From positions 41,352,333-41,416,332 of the forward strand of contig NC_092686.1 of the NCBI RefSeq assembly GCF_964275005.1: a stretch of DNA of 64,000 bases, written 5' to 3'. The notes below the pieces were generated by a model, which saw only the letters and a list, made by a program, of their open reading frames with translations, was not told the DNA's origin and made no database searches. Below are positions 11,188 through 25,900 of this stretch, piece by piece. The position numbers and the translations under genes are program-made. How positions within the stretch are numbered: the stretch's first letter is position 1; the number at the start of each line of letters is the position of its first letter. The DNA is from Diadema setosum. Lineage: Eukaryota > Echinodermata > Echinoidea > Diadematoida > Diadematidae.

Positions 11188-14100
11188 TGTGTGTGTGTGT
11201 GTGACATCATTTCCCCTCACAGTTCCGCGAGTAAATCGACAGACTCAACATCTGAGTTTGAAGAAACATAAGAATATACGGATAGTCTCTTACACAAACT
11301 TGTAAATGCAAATACACTTGTAATTGTATACATATATACACTTCAGTGCCAAGTGGTTCAGTCAGTCCGCAGCACGTATGCTAATGAGCCGATCCGGCAA
11401 GATTTATTCAGCACTCTCGTTGACGATCTTTGCGTTCGAAAGGTGTCTCGTCGTGCGAGATTTTGCGAGACTTTGATAGGGCTATGGTTTTCACAGTGTA
11501 GCGACTTGTACATACATTCGTCATGGCTACAAGTCACGGTAAATTGTTCTCCAGACTTTGATCTTTATTTTGATACTAAATTTGCGTATAACATCGGATC
11601 TTATCATGACTATATAATCAGTTGAATTTGCGTAAAGTTTACCTGCTTTTCACGGAAGATTTTGTCGTCTAAAGTTCTTTTTTGGTTCCTGACCGGATTA
11701 AGAAACTGTTGTTTCTGATTTTGGCTTTTTCGTAGAGAGGAAACTTAGATGCTCATCATATATTGAAGTCAAGGAGACGCAAGCATGATTTATACTGGTT
11801 TTTCCGTTTTGAAATGTCTGCAAAATTCACTCCTAAGCCGGAAGTATGCTCAACACAAAGTGTACAGTGGCGCGAGAGAGCTCTCTCATTGGACAGTGCT
11901 TGCGTCCAGCACTTGAACTTGGCTTGAACTACACCCGTGCCAAGAAACCGCAAGTGGCATGAAACCGTTATGTAGCAGCGTAATAACGTAATGCAAGCGC
12001 TGAATGCAAGCGCTGTCCAATGAGAGAGCTTACTTGACCGGATTAAGCAACAAATTGTCAAGATATTTACATGGATACAAAGATTTGGAGATGGACTACC
12101 AAATAAAGCATTTTCATTGAGACGCAAGGTGAATTTGGTATTTTTTGAACGTCTTGAACGTGTACTGCACGAATTACTCTTTTCATCATTTTTCAAGCTC
12201 AAATTACGCTATAATATTTTTCATTTACAATAATTTGAGTAACATGTGACGATAGTTTACATATTTTCCTTGAATTTGATACCAAATTTGTGAACATAAG
12301 GTGTATTTTTGTTGCCGAAAGCCCAAGGACAAAATCCCCTTACGCAGCTCATTACGTATGCAAGCCTAGAGCGGGCTTGCATACGAGTTGAATAAATACG
12401 AGCGAATTATCGGGTGCTGCGGACTGACTGGGTTGTTTGGCATTCTTTATTATGTCAATAAACAATGTAACATGAAAGGCCTAGGTCGTCACCTGGGTTA
12501 AACAGGAGGCACATGGCAAAGACAAAGGACAATACAGAAAAACATGTAAATACATCTTACATAGTAAAAAAAAAAAAAAAACACACTCGATAAGTGCAGT
12601 TACATAATCACACACAGATTGACCAAAAAAAAAATACATTTTTACACAAACAAATTAAAGTGCTATGTAATATTTGATTTCAAAACATACTTTCTATCAT
12701 AATAATACAACTTTATCTCATTCTATTTTTTCATCTCTTTACCTTTTACTATACAAATCGTTCTCTTTAACCTTTCTCTCCCTCTCTTTCTCTCTCTTCT
12801 CTCTCCCTACCTTCCCCTCCTATCTTTCTTATACCTTTCTCTTACTCCATTACCCATTAATTCATTTTACACCTTCTTAATTTCTTCTCCAAAAAACTCC
12901 ACTTTAACTTTCTCATTAGAAATAACAAGAATCCATTAACAATACCAAATCATATAACATCAAATCTTATATATGATCATATACTAACAATAAAGTAAAC
13001 CTCAAATTCTTTTTTTCCTTGTATACACCTAAACATAAAATCTTAACGCTAAAAAAAAAAAATACTAATGATATAAATAAATATACAAACATCCTATCTA
13101 AAATCATCAAACACCATACATTATATATTCATAATAAATCGAACCCCAGAATATATTCAGAGACTTTAATCATGCACTGCATATTAGTTCTTAATATGGG
13201 TATTAATGAAAGAGTACATTCGTAAATAAATATGTGATTGGTTGTAGAAATAGTGGCAAATACTACGTAAACTTGATTATTATTTCAGGGAGTATTTTGA
13301 CATCAGAAAATCCTTTAAAAATGGTTTCTGTCATCATGTTTGTATGTGTGTGTGTGTTTCTTTGTTAGATGTTTACTAACCGACTCAAATTTATTTTTTT
13401 TCCAACAATAATCCTCTTACCCTTGTATATATGATAAATTCTAAATTAGAAAATATCGCTCAATGGATAAAAGCAAACAAATTATCGCTCAATCTTCAAA
13501 AAACAAAATACATGCTTTTTAGCAACTCCATAGAGGCACTACCTGTTGATATGATTTTGATGGTACTCCACTGGAAAATATTTCCCAACTTAAATTTCTG
13601 GAAATAACAGTTGATAATAATTTTTCATGGAAATTTCATATTGATAGTATTGTAAAACTATAGTAAAACTATTAGTAGTAAAAACTACTAAAAATATTGG
13701 TATAATTAACAAGATTAGATTTTGTCTTACTTTGTCGTCCCTGCTTACATTATATTCATCCCTCATATTGCCTTATCTAAATTATGGTATTCTTGTGTGG
13801 GGAAATACAGATCAAACACTCTTAAATCAATTACTTCTGATACTAAAGAAGTCACTCCGTATTATATGTCACACATATTGACCCGTTATTTTTTGAGAAC
13901 AAGATATCTAAAAATACAAAATAAAAATCTTCCAAACATATTTGAAACAATGTTTCCAAGAAATCAATCCGTTCACAATTATCCAACAAGGCGATCCAAT
14001 GAATTCCATTTGTCATTTTTTAGGACTTTGCTGGCTGTGCACACCTTCATCTACGATGGGCCAAAGTATCGGAACTCACTTCCCAACGATATTGTAACAG

Positions 14101-14216
14101 CAAAAACTTTGAATTCTTTCAAGAACAAATTAAAAACATTTCTATTGAAATCTTATGATATACAACCGAATTTGGTTCGTTTTTATTATCTCAATCAAGT
14201 CATCATTTTCACAAGC

Positions 14217-14268
<52 letters not shown>

Positions 14269-17200
14269 TTTTTTTTTTTTTTTGAGAGAGAGAAATAATC
14301 TGTCAAACATAAGTCCTCGTCAGATGTTACTGTTATTGTACCGTATAACAGTCTGTCAATTCTCTCTTGTTTGTATATCCGCTCTTCTGCATTCATACCG
14401 GTAAATGTGCCCAATCCTTCGCAACATCAATCGAGGGTGCGTCTTATCATTACACTTGCATCATGAAATCCAGTCTGCTTGTGTCCACGATGGTGTGTGT
14501 TGTATACGTTTCCTTTTTTCCTTTTTTCTTCTTTTCCTTTTTTTTTTTTACTTTCTTTCCTTCCTAAGCTGATTTCATGTCAGCTGACATTGGTTTCTTT
14601 GATTTTGTTTGATATAATGTTTGTAGTTTAATTAAGTCATTATTTGTTCTCTTATGTATTTTCTGAGGGTCCCACACCCTACAAGCTTTGCCTTTTTAGT
14701 GGGACCCTCCATTTCCCTTCCAATCCTTGTATTATGCCTATACCTTCAAAAAAAAAATTATGTTCTTACTCGTGATCACATGTACGTTTTTGAAATTGTT
14801 ACAAATAATTATGTTCTGTTTATGCACTGTATATAATTTTCCCTGTTTATTTAATGGAAATGAAAAAATAACGTTGATTGATTGATTAATAAATTTTATG
14901 TTTGTTCAGGAAAGATTTAAAAAGTCTCGCATTATACGGTGCACGTATTACTAATTGTCTATCGTTAAATGAGTGCCGTACGATTTGTTCTGGTGATTCT
15001 CTGACATTCTTTCTCATTCTATAATTACATGGATCTAAGACTGCTGGTATTTTTTCAGAAACATAAAAACAAACGTTAAGCACACACAAGTATATAAATA
15101 CAACGTCTAGTTACACCAACCCCTGAGAAATGCACGGAACAAACATTTTTTTTTTTTTTTTTTTTTTTTTTGCTGAGAAAATAAGTACAAGATTTCATAC
15201 GCTATATATTTGCACATTTGTGATTATCCAATTGTATCTTTAGGCCTCTCTTATATGAATCTCTACAATATTTCGTGATGTTAAAGCAGAACATTAGAAG
15301 ATAACAAGGAATTTAAAAAAGAGACACAAAATAAGCATACTTCAAAGCCAAGCGTTGATCAAGGAAATCAAAATAGCATTACTGCAGAAGGTTTGGATGC
15401 ATAACCTAATCTGACGACTATTGTCAAGGGATCGTATCGTGCATTTTAGATCAGTTGATGGATGGGCATTGTATCTTTTACTCTGTTGAAGTTTCGCTAA
15501 TTTTGATTCCAATTGCGACTTGTCGAAATTCCAAGTGCCAGTGAATTTGATAACCAAGATTATCATCATTATCATTCTTACCCTAATGCACACAATAATT
15601 GGTTACAAACTCGCCCACTCTTACCCTACCATATCAAATGATGTTTCAGTGTGGACAACAATGAATTTTGACCCAGACAAAGAACATTGAAGAAAATTAT
15701 TTCATTCGTGACCGGTATATGATACCAGAATATAAAATGTTTTTAACTTCTGAAAATGAGCTCCCTTTTAGTGACAGGGAAAAGCTCTTCAAAAACTAGG
15801 GTTTAAATCGATGCTGATACATTTCATTGTACAGATCCTGACATTTGCCAATGATGCGCACACAGTCAGGAGTGAGATCCTCTAGTGAAGGTGTAGGGCT
15901 GGAGGTTGGGACAAACTTGGAGCTGCAAAAAGCTCTTTGAAATAGCAGAGCACCGGATACTCCTCCACTAGTTAACAATTCATTGCAGCAGTGTTTCCAC
16001 TTCTTGATGGCCTCCATCGAAGGATCCCACTCGAGCAGATCGTCGCGGTACTCGACATCGATCAACTCACAGATTTTCCTCAGATACGTAGCCGGATCAG
16101 CAAGGAAATCCTCCGTGTCAATGATCAAAGGGTTTGGCTCAAATTTCTCCCGGATGTGCTTCCAAAGTGCGTAGATCTCGCCATACCAGTGCAAGGTTGG
16201 ATAGTCTGGGTGTACCTCTTCGAGGTCTATACTGTTGTCGTTGGGATCCAGTTTTCTGTAATCTATTATCATCTTACGAAAGGAAGACACCACCCGTCTT
16301 GGGTCACGAATAAGGATGACGTGGCGAAATCCCGACGGAATGTAATCGTACGAGTCATGGATGGCTACTGCCATAGCCTTGACAACTACCGTGCGACTTG
16401 AAGAAGCCTCTAAGTTCTGTTTGATTCCTCCATATCTGCATGGAAAAATATTGAGACTTAGTATATCAGGATATTTCAAAGTATAATCATTGCTGAATTA
16501 TACTGTATTTTTCATTTTTCATATTGAGATTACTGAGAGATAGAGAATATAAGAACATTTCAAACTATGATCATTGATAAGGTATATTAACAGCACTGCA
16601 TTGTAATGAACAGACTGTGTTTTGAATTAGTTATAAACCTACTTAGTTGTTTGGGAAAATTTGCAAGCATAAATGTGATACTGTCAACAGTTGCAGCAGT
16701 CGCTTGACAAATCGACTTCCTCCATATCTATAATACATGGAATAAAAGCATGCGAGATGACAAAAAGAGTATATCAGATCATATCAACAAGGTATGATAA
16801 TAACTTGATGAAGGGCATTAACATCACACACACACATAAAAGCACATAACGCGCGCGCGCACACACACACAAGCACACACACACACACACGTCCACACAC
16901 ACACACACGTCCACTATACAAATAAGCTCCAAGCCCTCATAATCTCCCTTCAAGGCATTTTGACATAAACCACGCATTTTAATGATGTACATTTTGATCA
17001 AAGTTTAACAAAGTTGGAGCAAATACCAACTTGGTATAAAAAAAAAAGTATAATATTATTATACTTTTTGGTGATTTTAATTCGAACTCGTTAAGTTGGC
17101 AATGACCAAAATGGCAATCAAAATATTACGAACCACTTCACTGCACACCTGATTGCCAGAAGTTTAAACAAGAATTTTGAGTCATTAGAATTACCTCTCT

Positions 17201-19591
17201 TCAAAATGTTCATTTTTCTGCGATTGGTACAACGGAAACATGGTACGCCACAACTCCACTAACCTATTTGAAATTGATGATTATAAATTATTTCGTTCTG
17301 ATCTTAAAAATGGTAGGGGTGTCGAGTTTGACATTCATATCCACAATCATTTTCGTTTCAAAGTTAGAATTATTCACATTGAAGTCTGTGAAGATCTGTT
17401 TATATAAATTATCCAGGCAAAACAAAAACTCGTGCTCCAGAAAACTGTACAACATGGATATATGATCGAAACAAGTAGCTAACTGTTAAAGGACAAGTTC
17501 ACCTTCATAGACATGCGGGTTGAGTGAATGCAGCAATATTAGTAGAACACATCAGTGAGAGTTTGAGCAAAATCGGACAATCCGTTAAAAAGTTGTGCAG
17601 TTTTGAAGTTTCTGCTCAGTCACGGCTAGATGAAAAGACTACTATAGCTTGTGATGTCATATGAGTACAACGATATAAAGAAAGAATAAAGAAAATTCAA
17701 CATATTTTGATTTTTCTCGCATAACAAAAGAACACTCGACTTCTCTCTTTCAGAAGGCAGGGGGGATATACCCTTATTAACATACGTCAGTAGCAAGTCG
17801 AAGAAATGTGCACTTTATTCAAAAAGTAAAGTTTTGTTAAATTCTCTTTTTATTTTCCTTATAATAGTTGTACGCATGACATCATACACTCTAGTGGTCT
17901 TCTTTTCCAGCAGTGACTGCGCAGATACTTAAAATATTCGTAACTTTTGAACGGATTGTCCAATTTTCCTCAAACTTTCACTGATGTGTTCCACTAAAAT
18001 TGCTGCATTCTCTCAATCCTTATGTATATGAAGGTGGACTTGTCCTTTAAGTATATCAACGTTGTTTGATTGCATTCTCACATCCAAAATCCAACGAGAA
18101 TAAGTTAAACTTCTAAAACACTTTTAGATAATATTTTCTAATGGTATGGATATAAATTATTTTACAAGAGGCATACTATATCACGATGTATCTGATCACA
18201 TGCCCAATTTTACAATCTCACAACATTTTGGAAGCAATGCAGGACAATAAAAAGAAAATAAATAACACCCAAGTTATACAGAAAAAAGGACAATGATATT
18301 TGGGTCATCCAACGGAATCGACACCCACGAAGTCATAAGGCCCACAAAGCCGACAGGATTTGAGGGCCATGGTGGGCCATGAGTCATACAGCCCATGGAG
18401 TCATATAGGTCCATGAGTCATGCAGCCTACGAGTTATACAGCCCACGAGTTCGACACTTGGCGAATAAAGCCCAAGAGTTCGACACTTGGCGAATAAAGC
18501 CCATGAGTTCGACACTACGCAAAAAAGGGGATCACGAGACCGACACTGTTCATGTTGATTCTCTGCGTAAATTATTATTTGGAAAAAAATGTAGGTGTTA
18601 TGTTTAAGTTCAAGCAGTATTTTCTAAACATGTTCTATTGTTCTGCATTCATTGTATTCTACTCTTTTATTGCCCTATAAAGGTTATGGAATCCTGGCAT
18701 GGGGAAACTGCTGTAGAACAAGACTTAATTCTTTATCATTGATACAGAAAAGAGACATAGGATAATTAACTTCGTTACATTTCTGGAACACAATAATACT
18801 TTTTTTTTTTCAGAAGAACACTCAAGATCTGTTATTTACATTATTTCAATATTGGATCATTATGTATCAGTGAAACTCAGGTGGGTTCTTCGATGTGTTT
18901 TCCTTGATGTTTGTTAAAAATACTGAAGTCCATTCTTACCCTACGAGACAAAAAAAGATTCTTTTCATCTTTCTCCCGTATGGACTGTATCTGCTTTAAG
19001 AACAATAACTACTACAGGAGCTAAATTTTTGAATGATTTTGATAGAGAAATAATCCAATCTTAGTCTCTTCATTCAGCATAAACTTAAATTAGTTTTTCT
19101 GAATTAATACTTATAGGTATTCTTCAATCCTCTTCGATATTCTCTGTTCATACTTCGTATTTCTGTCATTACGTAACATGATTGTGTCTCGCTCGAGATT
19201 CTCCTGAACCTTCTATGTGCATATTTTGTATTTCTGCTATTGTACACTGTATCTGACTTGTACCTCGCTCGGGTGATCACGCAACTCTCCAGAAGTTTTG
19301 TGCCGCGGACATTGTTTTCTTTGTCTTCTCTTTTCCCCTCCAGATCATGTAAGGTAGGTGTGCACTACGACATTGACCATTTCTGAAAATATTTCCTTGT
19401 CACAACTGCGCAGAACATGTAGATTTTTTTTCTTATTACAGTATTATTATTCCAGGGCGTGAAAGCAAGAATACCTAAAAATGTCGAGGAGTTAACTTGG
19501 AATCGGAGGTGCTTTTACATTATATTTTTTGGACTTGATGTGGAAAAATCTGTTGCGCACTTTAAGTTATTAATATTATTATTATCATTAT

Positions 19592-19643
<52 letters not shown>

Positions 19644-19751
19644 CATTGTCGACCCTGAGGAAAACGAATGTATTCGTCGAAAATTTGGTCTGAATAAATA
19701 GCACTTTTGGACTGTCAAAATGCATTACCACTCTACTTCTTCATCTTTTCT

Positions 19752-19813
<62 letters not shown>

Positions 19814-19929
19814 AGCTTGCTTCCAAAAGGCGCTAAATCCATCATTTTTCAATGGATTTAGCGCCTTTTGGTTGCAACCTCGCTGGGGCGATAAGACCTC
19901 GTATCTACAAAATGTCAAATGTTCAGGTG

Positions 19930-19964
<35 letters not shown>

Positions 19965-22900
19965 GGCCAAAGCACTGTGGCGAATGGGATAGCCTTTCCT
20001 TTAACATGCCGTGGTGGCTTCATTTTTGGAGTAATACAGTTGTGATTTGGACAGGACATCTCTTAACCCATTATTTGACCATTAATTCAAAAAACTCATT
20101 TTCACCAAAATTGCAGATACAAGGTCTTATCACCCCAGCGACGATATGTATATATATATTTTTTTTTTTTCACTCACACTCACACACGTAAACATAAATA
20201 AAGCTTTTGAGAATTCCAGGAGTTGAAGGAGGCAACTGGCGCGGTAACACCCTAGCAATTCCCTTTCCCATCACTCATTTCTTCCTCTTTCCACAATCGA
20301 GACATTCTTTACGCGCTCGTAAAATGGTTTATAGATGGCGCTGTTCATCCTGTCGGCCTCGTGAGTCTTCTTGGTTTTTCATTTTAAGAAATTCTAAATG
20401 GTAAGGTCTAATCAGCAATGCATCCAGATAACATACCGACAGTTTGAACATACTTCTTGGCACACATGCACTAAAAGTGGACAATGCCCCAACACTATAT
20501 GCCGCACAATGCATCATTTTAAAGAAAGACTGACACATACACTACATGATCCCACATAGCTCGGCAAATGGAATCCAATAAGATATCGATATACGGGTAT
20601 AATAAACAGGATGTCTATAATGGGCATGTCATCAATTTCATTGTAGTCGATTTTTTTTTTCGAAGGTGTCAATCAGCCTCCCCGAAATATGTTCATTTGT
20701 TATTCAGTACATTATATGCCCGTATATAGCGTCCGCGTTAGCTGCTATTTTACACCATCGTGAAGATAAAATCTTAGAATGAACAGGTAGATCTGCAGCA
20801 AAATAAATAATCCTCATCATGAGGCCCAAATCTATATTCAAACCTTCTAAAGTGAAAAAGACACATATACTCCTTCCCAAGCTTTTTAAATGCAAGACTT
20901 CTTCTGGAGCTGAATGCACCGTCTTATTTGGAACATGGTTGCCCTTTCACGAATTTGAATGACCCACGAGATTCTGTCGCCGGCTTTAAAGGACAAGTTC
21001 ACCTTCATAAACATAAGGATTGAGAGAATGCAGCAATATTAGTAGAACACATCAGTGAAAGTTTGAGGAAAATTGGACAATCGATGCAAAAGTTATGAAT
21101 TTTTAAAATTTTTGTGTTGGAACCGCTGGATGAGGAGACTACTAAGGCTTGTGATGTCATATGAGTACAACAGTATAAAGAAAATGTAAAGAAAATTCAA
21201 CATATTTTAACTTTTTTCGCATAATTAAAGAGCACTTGACTTGCCTCTTTCTAAAGGCAATGGGAATAATATTACCCATAACATATGTCAGTAATGAGTC
21301 AAGGGAATGTGTATTTTTTTTCAAAAGATGAAATTTTGTGAAATTCTCTTTATACAGTATCTTCCTTATATTGTTGTACGCATGTGACATCATACACTGT
21401 AGTAGTCTTCTCATCCAGCAGTTACTGCTCAAAAACTTCAAAATTCATAACTTTTGAACGGATTGTCCCATTTTCCTCAAACTTTCAATGATGTGTTCTA
21501 CTAATCTTGCTATATTCTCTCAATCCTTATGTTAATGAAGGTGAACTTGTCCTTTAAATGAATTTAAATGCTCATTGCTAAAATACATGCTCCCATCTTA
21601 GATTTGAACAATGCAAATGAACGTGCTTTCTCTCTCTCTCTCTCTCTTGCTCCAAATTTGAATAACCGGATTTTGAATTTGATTGCTGATTCAGTGCTGC
21701 GAGTGTGGAATGCATGAAAGTGAATGCCCTTTATATGAAATTGAATTACAAAATGTTAAAATTGACCGGAAAATAGGTTTTACCGCGGTCAATTTCATAC
21801 TTTGGTCATTCCAATTCTTAATTGTGCATTACACAGTGCACGCTCGCGAAAATGTTCTGGTATTCAAATTCAGAATTAGAGCGATCAATTTGATTAATGG
21901 GAGTTCTATTTTGTTTTGTAAATTAGTGGATTGATACTCAAATGAAATACACATTCATGGAAAAATGTACACATTTTGGCACTCGTGAAGAAGAATAGCA
22001 CACTGTATCATGTATATAATTATAGAGGCTAGAGAATGCAACCTACAAGTTGATCAGACAAAAAGCAAATCGAATAGGATTTTCTGCAAGATGTGGGCAA
22101 TGAGTTGTAGTTTCGTATCCTGAAATTGTATTTGGATTGATTCACTATCTTTAAAGTTATCATTGCGGAGGGTCCCGTTGAAATTTTTTGGGGGACATAA
22201 TTACGGTATAAAGCAGACTGGTCTTTATAATTACTTACGCCAATAACTCTGCGTTGACTTTTGGCCGAGATGGAAATCGAGCCTGAATGGACTGAGCAAT
22301 GCCGTGAAAGATCGCTTCTTTTCCAGTGAATTCTTTGGGTAGGTCAATATTGGACATTTTCTTAGCATGGACTCCTGTAAACCTGCTGAAAGTGAACGGT
22401 TCGAACCAGACGTCCGTGTCCTCGTCGAGATTCGTCAGACATTTAGCTAGGGCCGTCGATCCACTTCGAGGATTACACCACAGTATAAGGCGACGTGGCT
22501 TTCTGGCATCTTGTTCCGAAGTGGCAGCCATTCCAGAAGACAAAGGATTATACCTTCCCAAGCGAGTGTTAGACGGAACTGTTTGGTTCGACGCAAGGCG
22601 ACCGCGTAAAAGGTGTCTACTTCGCTCTGGAAGAGAATTTATTACAGACAGTGGAGGATATGACGTGTATCCTTTTGCAGCACTATACGTGGTTTGTTGT
22701 TTGCAATACGGATGAGAACGAGTGGAAGCCATACACTTTTGACCCGGGAGACTGGCACCGCCCTAGTCTGACTGACTGACTCAGTGACTGACAAAACAAT
22801 ATCGATCTATGTATATAGTTGGTAGTCATCAGAAACTGGAGAGGAAACCTTATACATGTATCATGGGCGTAAATCCCGGGAGGGGGGGGGGGGGATGGGG

Positions 22901-25900
22901 GATGAATCCCCCCAGAAATGGAGGTAGGGGGATGGCCTGTACTATCACCCCCCCCCCCCTGAAATTTGAGGGGAAAAAATGGAGGAAGCAGAAATGTGAT
23001 TGAATCAATTTTGGCACATTGCATGACGTTCGTACGCCCGCCTTCAGACAGGAAACAGAGCTGAACAGTATTCTATCTTGTAGGATAATGTATTTTCTCA
23101 AGCGCTCGCTCGCGAAGAAAGTAATATCGACATAAGGTAAGGTCCAAGTACGTTGACAACGTCAAATAGTATAGGCCTACATGTAAACATGCTATGACGC
23201 GAGCAACTCGAGAACATCTGCTAAACTATGTACGAAAACAAACAAACAAACAAACAATAACAAAAACTATACCGCATTGAACCCCCCTCCATTTCCTGAA
23301 TAATTCCTGAAACGATGATGACTCAGTCAGGATACATCTATGGGCATATCCAGGGATGATCTCGGGGGGGGGGGGGGGGGGGGCAAATAGTCCATGGGCC
23401 AAGACCCGAAAAATGGGTTATTGGTACCACCTGAGGTGGCAAAACCTTTTTGGTGTCATTTTGTTTGTCGGGCATCAAGCTATAATAGCATTTCCAAATG
23501 AGTAGCTTAGTCATAATAAATGAATTTTTAACCAATTTGGTCTCGTTCTTATATCCCTATACTTCTGAATCGAAACTAACCGCTATACAAAGAAGAGCGC
23601 TGTCTTCTGTATGTCCACAGGTGTTCTGTTGTAAACGCGGTGTGCTTTGTCTTTATTCAAGACGGCGAAGGGAATATCCAAAGCTTATGATACAGTGTAT
23701 ATCTAAAGTTCCTAATAAAAGAGATTATCTATACTGTTTTTATACTACCCTCTCAACAAATACATCAGTTTTAAACAAAAATCACTCTGTTAATTTACAA
23801 TATTATTTATTATAATGTATTGCAGTGTACCGGTATATTGTTTTTGCATTATCTTTCATTGTTGGATGGAAATAAAGCGACATTGACGTGGTATTAGCCT
23901 TTTCACCGTAGCGTTTTCACCGGAAAATGATGAATAATTGAAAAATACGGCAAAATCCACGATCTGCTTTTTTGTGTTTTTAGATAAAGGGATATACACT
24001 GTATCATAAGCTTTGGATATTCCCTTCGCTGCCTTGAATAAAGACTAAGCGCGCCGCATTTACAACAGAACACCTAGTGGACAGAGCGGTTAAACCCTCA
24101 AAATCATGAGAATTGTGCAAAATTTGACTAAAGTATGAAACTTTCACCAGTGTTAGTACATACCATAAGATTCATTTTAAGATCGGGAGGTAAGTCTGAT
24201 TTGACCTCTGATGACCTCCAGAGGTCAATGAACTTTAAATATCAGAATATTGATGTTTGGAGGCATTTGTGAATGATAGGCTTAGATCTATACGCTGCAC
24301 TAAATATGCATTTGTACTACAAATCTTCTGATTCCACAGGGCATTGACAGGTTTCTACCTTTGACCTCTGATGACCTTTAGAGGTCAATGACCTCAAAAT
24401 ACCATAATATTGATCTGTGATGTTATTAGTTAATGATAAACATGGTTAAGATGTGCAAAATAAACATATCTGTTTTGCAATGAAACTGTCTTCATATTCC
24501 AAAGAGCAAAGACAGGTTTCTAACTCTGACCTCTGGTGACCTTTTAGATGTCAATGACCTCAAAATATCATAATATTGATCTGTAGAGTCATTAGTTAAT
24601 GATAAACATGGTGAAGATGTACAAAACAAGCATACCTGTTTAACAAGAAATTGTCTTCACATTCCAAAGAGCACAGATAGGACCTTTGACCTCTGGTGAC
24701 CTTTAGAGGATGTACAAAACAAACACAATTGTAGCCCAGATGGCTACTAGCACATGTTTATACTAAAGAATAGAATAGAATAGAATAGAATAGGATAGAG
24801 AGTAAAAGAAAACAGAACACTGCAGTCGTTTTCCTAGACACCCTGTGAGGTCAAGTCTTTTCCCCTTCTTGGAGTTTACGAAACCGTTTATCTTCCTTCC
24901 AGCTATTTCCTTTCTTTTTTTGTGGTAAAAACCACCTCTTCCAAGAAAAGTCTATGGTCATAGGAATTTATGAGTTTGATGTTGGCTACTTTCCCCGCTA
25001 GTGGTCAGCACTCTCCATCCCCAAAGCCCCGCGCCAAATTACGGGGAATGACGTGATGACGTGTTTTTGCCCTCTGATCCCCAAACATAAATGACCCTCT
25101 GAGCTGGAAGGTGGCCCTCCTGCCAGAATTTATCCCTCTATTTTAGCATTTGTTTTTAAGTGGAGTGGGTCAAACAGAAACTCCAAAGACAAATTCAGGG
25201 GTAATGACCCAGCACAACGATGACGTTGGTTGCCATAGCCTAAGGACACTAATATTCATTTGGTTTATCATTTTGATATCCAAGAAACAATAAAGTCTTT
25301 ACCAGTGGTTACAGAGAACAAGTGAATGAAGAAACTAAAAGAGAGTGGGCGAGTTAATCAGAAATTGAGATAAATCATAGAAAATTGAATTTTCACAGAA
25401 ACGAATAGGAGGAGCAAAATGAACATTTGACCAGTAAGGAATTAATTTCTAGTGAACGCCACACCCCAATATAAGATTGAGCCAATGAAATGCTTTAGGG
25501 AAAGGAAGTTTATTAGTAAATTATAGTTATGAAAAAGCATGTCTCAGCCGAGAAATCAGTTAGAGTGGCAAGCACAGTGGGAGCGGTTTCACACTATGTA
25601 GTGAAGCAAAGGCTGCAGAGTATTTTGGAATTTTGAGGAACTTTGAGAATAGTTGGAGACTACAGAGATAAAGTCAGGAGTTCCTCTTTCTTATGGTACA
25701 TCATGCCCCCCCCCCCTTCCAAGTCAACCAACTAATCTTTAACGACGCTGAATGCACCATCGACCTACGCTGTGAATGTGATGAGGATCTGACTGTCATG
25801 ACTGAACCGGCGAGCAGGAGGACATTAGGAAAAACTATGAGTCACGATAAGACAAAACTTTGGTTTACGCCAATTTGGAGTGCAATTACAAACTCCAAAT